Source: a virus. From it: DNA of 23,859 nucleotides. The stretch covers positions 1-23,859 of IMG/VR virus record IMGVR_UViG_3300034061_006535, one strand, 5' to 3'. Of the stretch, positions 7,887 through 13,187 are shown in pieces. Below the pieces are notes generated by a model. It was given only the letters and a program-made list of their open reading frames with translations. It was not told the DNA's origin and searched no databases. The position numbers were made by a program, and so were the translations under genes. The first letter of the stretch is position 1. Every line of letters starts with the position of its first letter.

Positions 7887-8258
7887 ATGCAACAAACATC
7901 ATTAACATTTCAGTTAGATGGCGTTCCTATTGTGAGCAAGAAAAACAAAATGAAGGTTGGTCGTGGACGTGTCTATAAGCCAAAAGATGTGACTGACTTT
8001 GAAGATGCATTGGCAAAGGCTGCATCTGAGGTTGTGTGTCAAATTGATAATTGGCAACCACTAACAGGCAATCTGCAAATGGAGCTACACGTTCAGTTTC
8101 CAGACAGACGTCGTCGTGATTTGCATAACTGCTTTGACACGATTTGTGACGCACTTCAAGACATTGTCTATCTTGATGATAACCAAATCTTTCAGGTCTT
8201 TGCAAAGAAGTCAATTGGAAAGACTTGGTCACTCACAGTTACAATAACAGAAATTTGA
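7887..8258 (+). CDS. rusA: RusA-like Holliday junction resolvase
   Basis: A 123-residue protein with the RusA signature: RRRRDLHNCFDTICDAL (74-90) followed by YLDDNQIF (95-102). In RusA-family endonucleases, acidic residues in the D-x-(D/H)-N motif and in the DD motif bind metal and cut branched DNA; here Asp78, Asp97 and Asp98 are candidates, with His80 in place of the second Asp of Escherichia coli RusA, a substitution common in phage homologues. Length matches the family (about 120). It probably resolves recombination or replication branches before packaging. GGAG lies 8 bases before the ATG. It is encoded alone on the plus strand, ending at a strong terminator, among minus-strand genes. 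Confidence 0.85.
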   Translation: MQQTSLTFQLDGVPIVSKKNKMKVGRGRVYKPKDVTDFEDALAKAASEVVCQIDNWQPLTGNLQMELHVQFPDRRRRDLHNCFDTICDALQDIVYLDDNQIFQVFAKKSIGKTWSLTVTITEI

Positions 8259-8274
8259 GCAAACTCGAGACAAA

Positions 8275-8313
8275 ACAAAGGCCTCAACAGCGTAGGAACT
8301 GTGAGGCCTTTGT
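8275..8313. terminator. Bidirectional terminator after the resolvase gene
   Basis: A perfect 12-bp inverted repeat (ACAAAGGCCTCA at 8275-8286, TGAGGCCTTTGT at 8302-8313), extendable by CAG/CTG within the loop, sits 16 bases after the resolvase stop. On the minus strand the hairpin is followed by TTTGTC, so it can also stop transcripts from the polymerase-like operon. It lies between convergent transcription units, where a two-way terminator is expected. Confidence 0.85.
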
Positions 8314-8435
8314 TGATCTAAGGAAACAAACAAATGACAGAGAGACTAAAGACTTTTACCAGCGGGGCTCACTATTAAGCTTGCCGCCTAAAGATATATA
8401 TGCCTACAAAGTCGTTTTGGCAACAAAAAATGCAA
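8314..8435. other. Short spacer without a convincing gene
   Basis: This 122-base stretch holds a plus-strand 14-codon frame (MTERLKTFTSGAHY) starting at 8334 after AAGGAAAC. No longer supported gene is seen. It may be a trailer of the minus-strand unit. Confidence 0.4.
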
Positions 8436-8573
8436 TTAAACAAAAATAATTACAAGCATCACAACAAATGCCATTACGAGAAGACCCTGAACAATCATCA
8501 TTGCCAAAACATGAAGCGCCAGCATGACAGTGTCGAGCAGTCCAAAAAAAGTATGAAAAAGTTTCTTCAGCAT
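8436..8573 (-). CDS. Small membrane peptide (45 aa)
   Basis: A 45-residue frame starting MLKKLFHTFFGLLD and ending VMLVIIFV. After a short basic start, roughly residues 16-45 are almost entirely hydrophobic (VMLALHVLAMMIVQG, LLVMAFVVMLVIIFV), enough for one or two membrane passes. GAGGAAAC sits 4-6 bases before the ATG, and an extended -10 box (TGTTATAAT, 8595-8603) lies 22 bases upstream. It is too short for easy family assignment. In phages such peptides can be holins, pinholins, lysis regulators or superinfection-exclusion proteins. It lies far from the endolysin-holin pair at 12.8-13.4 kb, so a role outside lysis is equally possible. Confidence 0.6.
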   Translation of the reverse strand: MLKKLFHTFFGLLDTVMLALHVLAMMIVQGLLVMAFVVMLVIIFV

Positions 8574-8594
8574 TTTGTTTCCTCTTGTTTTTAT

Positions 8595-8603
8595 ATTATA
8601 ACA
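8595..8603 (-). promoter_or_regulatory. Extended -10 promoter for the 45-aa membrane peptide
   Basis: On the minus strand TGTTATAAT matches an extended -10 element exactly (TGn plus TATAAT). It lies between the stop of the NUMOD3/zinc-finger gene and the membrane peptide, with start of transcription predicted about 15 bases before the ATG. No strong -35 box is seen, which extended -10 promoters do not need. Confidence 0.5.
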
Positions 8604-8632
8604 TGTTGCCGCACCGGTTGCATAACGGCCTG

Positions 8633-9001
8633 CTAGTGACCTCCTGTGGCCTTCGTATCACCTCGTGGTTGCTGATGGTATGGACTATTGGTAGGCTCAT
8701 TAGAAGCCGGCTCGTGTGTCACCAGTGCCTCGTCCATAATATTAGCTATGCAATTGTCTCCATGCCAACGCTTTATGTTACCAATGTCTGCTACCAAACC
8801 ACAATGAGTGCAAAATGCATCAGGTGGACGCTTTGCAGTTAGCATACGCTCTGACAACTTCTGCCGTGCTTCACTGTTGCTGTAATAGTCGAGAGCAGAT
8901 TGTTTCAGTCTCTCTCTATGTTTTTCACCAAACTTTCTGCCTTTCAGTTTTTCTGAAATTGCCTGCTTTTCTTCTTCTGTTTTTGGTCTTCTGCTTTTCA
9001 T
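8633..9001 (-). CDS. NUMOD3/zinc-finger protein, homing-endonuclease related
   Basis: A 122-residue basic protein. Residues 1-50 (KTEEEKQAISEKLKGRKFGEKHRERLKQSAL) resemble NUMOD3 DNA-binding repeats found in GIY-YIG and HNH homing endonucleases. Residues 64-84 form a putative C-C-H-C zinc site (FCTHCG, then RWHGDNC), also common in those proteins. No GIY-YIG or HNH catalytic motif is present, so it is either a DNA-binding accessory or the C-terminal remnant of an endonuclease. The start at 9001 (MKSRRP) is chosen because GGAG lies 8 bases upstream; an ATG two codons earlier would be too close. The ATG overlaps the stop of the polymerase-like gene as TAATG, suggesting coupling. Confidence 0.7.
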   Translation of the reverse strand: MKSRRPKTEEEKQAISEKLKGRKFGEKHRERLKQSALDYYSNSEARQKLSERMLTAKRPPDAFCTHCGLVADIGNIKRWHGDNCIANIMDEALVTHEPASNEPTNSPYHQQPRGDTKATGGH

Positions 9002-10086
9002 TACCATTTCTCCACTTTAAGTTTGTGAGGGCTTGCAAGATAGGCAGCTTTCTTAACATCAAGTTCACTGAAAATAATGCCGTCATGAATTAACAAGGCT
9101 TCCTTTCCTGCCTGCAAACAACGTTCAACAACTTGCCACTCAAGGTAAGTAAAGACGTTATGCACAGTCAGCATGATGTCTTCAGGCAGGTTGTGCTCTC
9201 CCCAAGATGTTGCTTTTTCAATGATGTGCTCACGTAGGTTATCATACCAAATGACGCCTGTCTTCTCTGTGTGATGACGCTTCTTGCTGAAGAGCTTTGA
9301 CCTTATACGCTTTGCTCTCTCATCATCATACACATGGAAGTCACGCTTGATGATGCTGAGGAAATAGTCTTTATGTTCAGGGTTAAGCCATTGAGCGTTC
9401 TCTAGTTCGCAGTCATAGCCACCAAGTTCGTGCCACCAAATAGATGAGAAGCATGAGACGATGTCAATGTTGAAACAACCGCGAAATATCTTTTTCTTTT
9501 CAGCAGTCGAAATGTTCTGGTCTGGGTGATACCAGCGGTAGCTCTTCTTTGTTCTGTAATAGAACGGCTTGCTTAAGGACCAACCAATGCTTGCTGTATT
9601 AGTAGTGTCTCTTGTCTGGTGGTGGAACAGGCGTTCAATATAAGAAGGTATTTTGAGGTCGGCATACTTGTTGAAGAGATTTTCAGCTCCTGAAGTCCAA
9701 CCATTGATTGTTCTTGCACGACCTTGAAATGAACTTGATGTCTTACACTTCCAGATGACGAAAGCATCAAAATACTTGTCATAGTCTTTTGTATGAACAC
9801 CTAACTTGTTCTTGATAACTTCAGTTGATGGAGCAAGTAGTTCAATTTGTTTTCTTCTTAAGGACCAACCAATGCTTGCTGTGTTGGTGGTCTTCTTGTT
9901 CTTATGTGGTTGAAGCTTGCCAATAGAAGCAGCCTTCATAACTGGTGCATTTAATAGAGTCTGTTGCTTGCGGTAGCACCAGAGAAAATAAAAGAAGATA
10001 TCAAGGCTCCTGGGAACGCGTGTCATTAGGAGTAGAGCCTTGATATCTTGCTTGATTTGAACGTATGTGGGAGAAACAGAGCGCAT
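9001..10086 (-). CDS. Compact polymerase-like protein (possible family A/T7/TV-Pol relative)
   Basis: A 361-residue basic protein. Near 205-215 lies CFNIDIVSCFSS with Asp208, like palm motif A of polymerases. Residues 331-341 read LLIHDGIIFSE with Asp335, closely matching the (V/I)HD(E/S) motif C of family A DNA polymerases and T7-like RNA polymerases. RIRSK (260-264) has the Arg-x3-Lys spacing of motif B. TV-Pol proteins of transposons and viruses are a known small branch with such motifs. The palm here is compact (127 residues between motifs A and C). Motif A also resembles reverse transcriptases, but no YxDD is present. Residues 66-76 and 161-171 (TTNTASIGWSL) are encoded by the dispersed repeat. 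AAGGA precedes the ATG. Polymerase activity is inferred; the N-terminal half is unrecognised. Confidence 0.6.
   Translation of the reverse strand: MRSVSPTYVQIKQDIKALLLMTRVPRSLDIFFYFLWCYRKQQTLLNAPVMKAASIGKLQPHKNKKTTNTASIGWSLRRKQIELLAPSTEVIKNKLGVHTKDYDKYFDAFVIWKCKTSSSFQGRARTINGWTSGAENLFNKYADLKIPSYIERLFHHQTRDTTNTASIGWSLSKPFYYRTKKSYRWYHPDQNISTAEKKKIFRGCFNIDIVSCFSSIWWHELGGYDCELENAQWLNPEHKDYFLSIIKRDFHVYDDERAKRIRSKLFSKKRHHTEKTGVIWYDNLREHIIEKATSWGEHNLPEDIMLTVHNVFTYLEWQVVERCLQAGKEALLIHDGIIFSELDVKKAAYLASPHKLKVEKW
9572..9593 (+). repeat. Dispersed repeat, copy B (inside the polymerase-like gene)
   Basis: An exact copy of the 22-base repeat, in the same plus-strand orientation as copies A and C. Read on the minus strand it encodes ASIGWSL in frame. 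Similarity to copy C runs about 20 bases further (both encode TTNTASIGWSL with synonymous changes), and to copy D through AGTGTCTCT. Copies B and C are 285 bases apart, exactly 95 codons. Confidence 0.95.
9857..9878 (+). repeat. Dispersed repeat, copy C (inside the polymerase-like gene)
   Basis: An exact copy of the 22-base repeat, in frame in the polymerase-like gene. Compared with copy B the adjacent codons are ACC ACC AAC instead of ACT ACT AAT, so the peptide is kept while third bases differ; the core itself is identical. Confidence 0.95.
9995..10049. repeat. 15-bp perfect inverted repeat in the start of the polymerase-like gene
   Basis: AAGATATCAAGGCTC (9995-10009) and GAGCCTTGATATCTT (10035-10049) are perfectly complementary around a 25-base loop. 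It begins about 37 bases inside the coding region and would make a strong mRNA hairpin on the minus strand, also possible as a cruciform or protein-binding site. It encodes QDIKALLL...RSLDIF. Confidence 0.9.
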
Positions 10087-10093
10087 TTGGAAG

Positions 10094-10141
10094 TCCTTGT
10101 TTGTGAGCCGTGGTGAAAGACAAACAGGCTTACCACGGCTC
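10094..10141 (-). promoter_or_regulatory. Structured leader with two competing hairpins at the ribosome site
   Basis: On the minus-strand mRNA a perfect 10-bp stem (GAGCCGTGGT, 10141-10132, with ACCACGGCTC, 10114-10105) encloses a 17-base loop. The loop's TGTTTGT (10126-10120) is complementary to ACAAACA (10104-10098), which directly abuts the AAGGA ribosome site. The two pairings overlap topologically with no linker, so they should compete: one leaves the ribosome site open, the other masks its edge. A translational switch is a reasonable inference. Confidence 0.55.
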
Positions 10142-10159
10142 TGTTTCTACAACCACTGA

Positions 10160-10169
10160 TACTATATAT
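10160..10169 (-). promoter_or_regulatory. Candidate promoter for the polymerase-like gene
   Basis: On the minus strand ATATATAGTA, including TATAGT, lies just upstream of the structured leader, so a transcript would start near 10150 and include the whole leader. The same ten bases occur before the portal and resolvase genes. The -35 area is A-rich (AAAAAAAGTGAAAGTAAC) without a clear box. Confidence 0.45.
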
Positions 10170-10224
10170 TATGTTACTTTCACTTTTTTTACATTTTTTA
10201 GAGTTATAACAAATTTTTTATTTA

Positions 10225-10285
10225 CATCAAAAACAGTTCATTTATTTCACATCTAAGATAATATTTAGTTGTAAAAGGGAAATAA
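10225..10285 (+). promoter_or_regulatory. AT-rich spacer with possible promoter for the nuclease gene
   Basis: The AT-rich plus-strand spacer has GATAAT near 10256-10261 as a weak -10 candidate about 25 bases before the nuclease ATG, and AAAAGGGAAATAA as ribosome site. No convincing -35 box is seen. Confidence 0.3.
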
Positions 10286-10807
10286 ATGATGACAAAATTT
10301 ATTGATGAAAATACTGAAACTGGAAAGAGAGCAATTGCTATTGGAGAAGAGGCTGAACTTGCAGTTATTGCAATGTTCAAAAAGCGTGGCTTCAATGTAA
10401 GACGCAATCTCCCCTCAGGCACGGACACGCGTCCTCTTCCAGGTTATGACATAGAAATTGAGAACGGTGGACAAACTCGACTTGTTGAAATAAAATCATC
10501 TTCAGGAAAGCATACTGATGGAGCACCTTGCTCAACAGCATTTCTTCAGACAAAGAAAGGTTCACTCACTGGAACAGTACAAGAAGATTGGTGCAACACG
10601 AGCATTGAGACTCATGCTGACCTCCTTGTTCTCTTCAATCATGCAAATGGCAAAGCACATCTTTATAATGCTGATAAACTCCGCCGTTTTTGTAAAGAGT
10701 GGGGCTGGCTAGAACGCGGTATGAAAGATAGTGGAACTACGATTGGTATTTTGTTGCCTTGGTCTTGCCGTGACGCAGGTTTCATAAAGACATTGGAGAC
10801 AAAATGA
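10286..10807 (+). CDS. PD-(D/E)XK-type nuclease
   Basis: A 173-residue protein with the PD-(D/E)XK pattern: a helix with conserved Glu (GEEAELAVIAMFKKRGF, Glu24), GYDIEIENGG with Asp55, and RLVEIKSSSG with Glu68-x-Lys70. These residues bind metal and cut phosphodiester bonds in restriction enzymes, Holliday junction resolvases and phage exonucleases. The subfamily cannot be told from sequence alone. The later half (ETHADLLVLFNHANGKAHLYNADKLRRF) fits the fold's sheet and helices. GGGAAATAA precedes the ATG, and the stop shares ATGA with the next gene. It is one of two plus-strand nuclease units, so recombination, host DNA degradation or defence against other DNA are possible roles. Confidence 0.75.
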   Translation: MMTKFIDENTETGKRAIAIGEEAELAVIAMFKKRGFNVRRNLPSGTDTRPLPGYDIEIENGGQTRLVEIKSSSGKHTDGAPCSTAFLQTKKGSLTGTVQEDWCNTSIETHADLLVLFNHANGKAHLYNADKLRRFCKEWGWLERGMKDSGTTIGILLPWSCRDAGFIKTLETK

Positions 10808-11085
10808 AAATTGGTAATGAAGCACGCGTTTGCGTCAAGTGTAAAGTCGAAAAACCTATCTTCGATTATGATATTATGTGGGTGAAGCGCGACTGGAAAC
10901 TGTCATATCTCAAGCGTGTTTGCAAGAAGTGTGACCCGCTCCGAACAGATATTGGAACTGAGAAGTTGGAGCTCCGCAAGCAACTGCAAAAACTTAATAA
11001 GAAGCGATTGCAGTTGCAAGTTTCAATAGACAATTGTCAAACGTCTATTGAAGAGCTATTGACCGCACTCGAAGAAATGCCTTAA
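10804..11085 (+). CDS. Small zinc-finger coiled-coil protein
   Basis: A 93-residue protein with two CxxC knuckles: Cys10-x2-Cys13 (CVKC, followed by KVEKPIFDYD) and Cys40-x2-Cys43 (CKKC). This spacing and the KP-x-x-x-(D/F) after the first knuckle match the zinc ribbon found before HNH nucleases in many phage proteins, but no HNH is present. Residues about 53-90 (EKLELRKQLQKLNKKRLQLQ onward) form a coiled coil. The ATG overlaps the nuclease stop (ATGA), so it is translated with the nuclease and may help it bind DNA. Its stop shares TTAA with the stop of the convergent gene. Confidence 0.7.
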   Translation: MKIGNEARVCVKCKVEKPIFDYDIMWVKRDWKLSYLKRVCKKCDPLRTDIGTEKLELRKQLQKLNKKRLQLQVSIDNCQTSIEELLTALEEMP

Positions 11086-11288
11086 GCCTCAGTTCGTTCG
11101 ATGGTGATACTCCAGCCACCATCGATAAGATTTGTATCACCATCTTTCAACAAACTGCCACTGAACATGTCCCATAACCAGGTGTGTTGATTTCCGAACA
11201 CTGTTTCGAACTGAGGTTCAGTTGTTGGTGTATAACGGAGCTCCCAATGCATAGTACCTATCATGTCATAAATTTTAAATGTGCACAT
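11082..11288 (-). CDS. Small uncharacterised protein (68 aa)
   Basis: A 68-residue protein starting MCTFKIYDMIGTMHWELRY and ending DGGWSITIERTEA. It looks beta-rich with several aromatic residues (Trp 15, 37, 39 and 59 or nearby), no cysteine pairs and no membrane segment. A good AAAGGAAACTGAAA ribosome site precedes the ATG, and it follows the appendage gene by 12 bases, so it is the last gene of the tail/lysis operon. Its 3' end converges with the plus-strand zinc-finger gene. No family is recognised. Confidence 0.65.
   Translation of the reverse strand: MCTFKIYDMIGTMHWELRYTPTTEPQFETVFGNQHTWLWDMFSGSLLKDGDTNLIDGGWSITIERTEA
11100..11144 (+). terminator. Candidate terminator for the nuclease operon with two alternative stems
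   Basis: GATGGTGATAC (11100-11110) pairs perfectly with GTATCACCATC (11134-11144), 23-base loop, followed by TTT on the plus strand. The first seven bases can instead pair with CACCATC at 11117-11123. It lies 15 bases after the plus-strand stop, within the convergent gene's coding region, so it may be an embedded terminator or attenuator. Confidence 0.4.
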
Positions 11289-11300
11289 TTTCAGTTTCCT

Positions 11301-12254
11301 TTATGTGTTCATGAAAGCAAGTGCAATTAATGTTGTGCTAAATTGGGCGTCATCTGGGAACCAAACATAACCAACAGTTGAAGCAGCATCTTGTATTGTT
11401 GTTCGTGTCTTATAACTGTTTGTGTTATAAATACCACGAAGGACCCAACCATTTTGTGGAAATATTGGAAGGAAGACGCCACCATAAGTTGCTGCTGCAG
11501 GTGTTGAAAGTGTTGTTAGTGCAGCACTGTTAACGTTGTAACCTGGTGACCAAAGACCACGAGGTGTATTTACTGCAAACATGTTAGATGGAGCAAATGT
11601 GGTGTTTGAAATACCTGAACGAAAATATGACATTGCTTGCATCCAGGCGGAGCCGCCTGGGTTTGTATAAGCAGTTGTCTGAGCCATCAATGCTCCAACA
11701 CCAACCAATGTATGTGATGTTGCTGCTGAACGGTTAACAAGCCAAAATGCACCTTCACACAGGTAAGTCCAGATCGCTGTTGCTGGCAAAGTGATTGAGC
11801 CCCAAACGTCATTATAAATACCGCCGCCAGCATTATATTTGTAAGATGTTGAAGAACCAACATAGACGTAACTATTGTTTGCTCCTTCACAATTTGCTGG
11901 TGTAAAAGTGCCTGAACCACCATCAGGACAGAAATGATAATAAATTGCTGATGTGCTGTTCCAAGTAATTGTTCCTGACATTGAAGCAGCTGCGCTTTTA
12001 TTAGTTGCTGAAACAACTTTTTCAAAGAACACAAGTCGATAACCTGCATAAACTGAAGAGTTGTTAGATGGTTTCAGTTCGATATATTTTGCACCAGTTG
12101 CAGCGACTGTGCCAGAACTATTAACTGACCAAGAGCTTGAAGCAGCAACAGCTGCCTGTATTGCGTTAATTGTGCTCAGTGCACTAGTTGTTGGCGTAAT
12201 AATTTGAGCAGCACTCTGTTGCCAGGTGCATGGTGTCATCAGCATTTGAGACAT
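11301..12254 (-). CDS. Phage appendage/tail-fibre-like protein
   Basis: A 317-residue protein rich in Ser, Thr, Ala, Gly, Asn and Tyr, with many predicted beta strands and few charges (GSITLPATAIWTYLCEGAFW; NTTFAPSNMFAVNTPRGLW). This composition is typical of receptor-binding or tail appendage proteins. The N-terminus (MSQMLMTPCTWQQSAAQI) differs from the two SSNN-type appendage proteins upstream, so it may attach to the virion by another route or to the coiled-coil protein encoded just upstream. A strong GGAGGAGAAAATTTA precedes the ATG. The role in host binding is inferred from composition and position among fibre and lysis genes. Confidence 0.55.
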   Translation of the reverse strand: MSQMLMTPCTWQQSAAQIITPTTSALSTINAIQAAVAASSSWSVNSSGTVAATGAKYIELKPSNNSSVYAGYRLVFFEKVVSATNKSAAASMSGTITWNSTSAIYYHFCPDGGSGTFTPANCEGANNSYVYVGSSTSYKYNAGGGIYNDVWGSITLPATAIWTYLCEGAFWLVNRSAATSHTLVGVGALMAQTTAYTNPGGSAWMQAMSYFRSGISNTTFAPSNMFAVNTPRGLWSPGYNVNSAALTTLSTPAAATYGGVFLPIFPQNGWVLRGIYNTNSYKTRTTIQDAASTVGYVWFPDDAQFSTTLIALAFMNT

Positions 12255-12279
12255 TAAATTTTCTCCTCCAAATTAAGTA

Positions 12280-12795
12280 TCACGGAAACCCACCATTTAA
12301 TGTTGTAATATTTGTGTATGCTGGAACAGTTGGAAGTTTCCATGCACCTGTTACTGAAACCGTGACATCATTGTATGATGGCGGAACGTAGAAGTTATCA
12401 TCGATAGTTGTGATGTTTGTATAAAACAGGACTGGGTATCTGTTAGATAGGCTTGCGACTTGAGACTGCAGACTCACTATTTGAGCGTTCAGTGAAACAA
12501 TGGTTGCTGCATCAATAACTGCCTGTGCCTGAAGGCTTGCGACTTGTGCTCCAAGACTTGCTACTTGGCTCTGAAGATTTGCAATAGTTGCAGCATCGAC
12601 AACCGCCTCCGCTTCTAAGACTGCTATTTGAGCTTCTAACTGCGCTATCTGGGCAACATACGTGCTAATATCAACAGTTGGCGCTGAAACAATAGTTGCA
12701 ACAACAGTCGTCTGTGGGACGTTGTTAGTTGAAGCTGGAGGTTGAGGAGCGTTCCTTCCACTTCCAGGTTTTGTTGGCCAACCACGAAGCGACAT
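12280..12795 (-). CDS. Coiled-coil fibre-stalk-like protein with 28-residue repeats
   Basis: A 171-residue protein. Residues 47-118 form a heptad coiled coil built of two near-identical 28-residue units (AVVDAATIANLQSQVASL from 64 and AVIDAATIVSLNAQIVSL from 92), each four heptads, preceded by a partial unit. The N-terminus is Pro/Ser/Asn rich, and the C-terminus (from 120) is beta-like and carries YTNITT twice, around 125 and 158. Such a trimerising stalk with a small head domain fits a short tail fibre. The ATG overlaps the endolysin stop (TAATG) with a weak ribosome site, so it probably depends on translational coupling. The function is inferred. Confidence 0.65.
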   Translation of the reverse strand: MSLRGWPTKPGSGRNAPQPPASTNNVPQTTVVATIVSAPTVDISTYVAQIAQLEAQIAVLEAEAVVDAATIANLQSQVASLGAQVASLQAQAVIDAATIVSLNAQIVSLQSQVASLSNRYPVLFYTNITTIDDNFYVPPSYNDVTVSVTGAWKLPTVPAYTNITTLNGGFP

Positions 12796-13184
12796 TAGTC
12801 ACGCTCAAGTTGAAAGTGTGGGCTGTCTTTAAACTTTTTCCAGTCTCCGCCCCAGACTAAGCGATAGCCAGCTCGTTCTGAGATAGGCAAACGAAGCCAG
12901 CATTTCCAAACAACTTCACCTAACTTCTTCCATCTCTCAGCATCGCTCCAATTAATTGGGTAAGGAGCAACGTCAACGGCCATTGAGGGAAGACTGTTAT
13001 GCTTCGAGTTAGGAAATTTCACTTTACTGAAACCATCGGCATATGCCTTGTCCTGTTCAGTTTTTGAGCGATGGCCACACAAAATGGAAATGTCAATTTC
13101 CTGCAACACATCTTCCATCAGTATCTGAAGCAGGTCATGACAGGTGTCAAGTCTCTCACGAGACACACGGGAAAATTTGTTCAT
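12795..13184 (-). CDS. M15-type peptidase endolysin
   Basis: A 129-residue cell-wall peptidase. It shows the D-Ala-D-Ala carboxypeptidase/L-Ala-D-Glu endopeptidase pattern: GHRS (37-40), EQDKAYADGFSK, SKHN with zinc ligand His62, MAVDVAP with Asp71, and SPHFQL with His123. The W-G-G-D-W segment (111-115) before the last histidine is typical. There is no signal peptide, so export depends on a holin, a candidate for which is encoded just upstream with a 3-base gap. AAGG lies about 9 bases before the ATG. Its single-domain length matches small phage M15 lysins. It cleaves peptidoglycan peptide stems to release progeny. Confidence 0.9.
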   Translation of the reverse strand: MNKFSRVSRERLDTCHDLLQILMEDVLQEIDISILCGHRSKTEQDKAYADGFSKVKFPNSKHNSLPSMAVDVAPYPINWSDAERWKKLGEVVWKCWLRLPISERAGYRLVWGGDWKKFKDSPHFQLERD

Positions 13185-13187
13185 AGT

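Noticed and set aside
8334-8378. 14-codon frame MTERLKTFTSGAHY
   Set aside because: It has a weak ribosome site but is very short, lies after the terminator and shows no sign of conservation.
8225-8449. Plus-strand 74-residue frame after the resolvase gene
   Set aside because: It overlaps the resolvase end and the strong terminator, and has no ribosome site.
9906-9935. Decayed repeat encoding AASIGK near the start of the polymerase-like protein
   Set aside because: The peptide looks similar to TASIGW, but the serine codon type and most bases differ, so shared origin is not supported.
11697-11712. Partial fifth copy of the dispersed repeat (CACCAACCAATG) in an appendage gene
   Set aside because: Only about 11 bases agree, within chance for a window this size.
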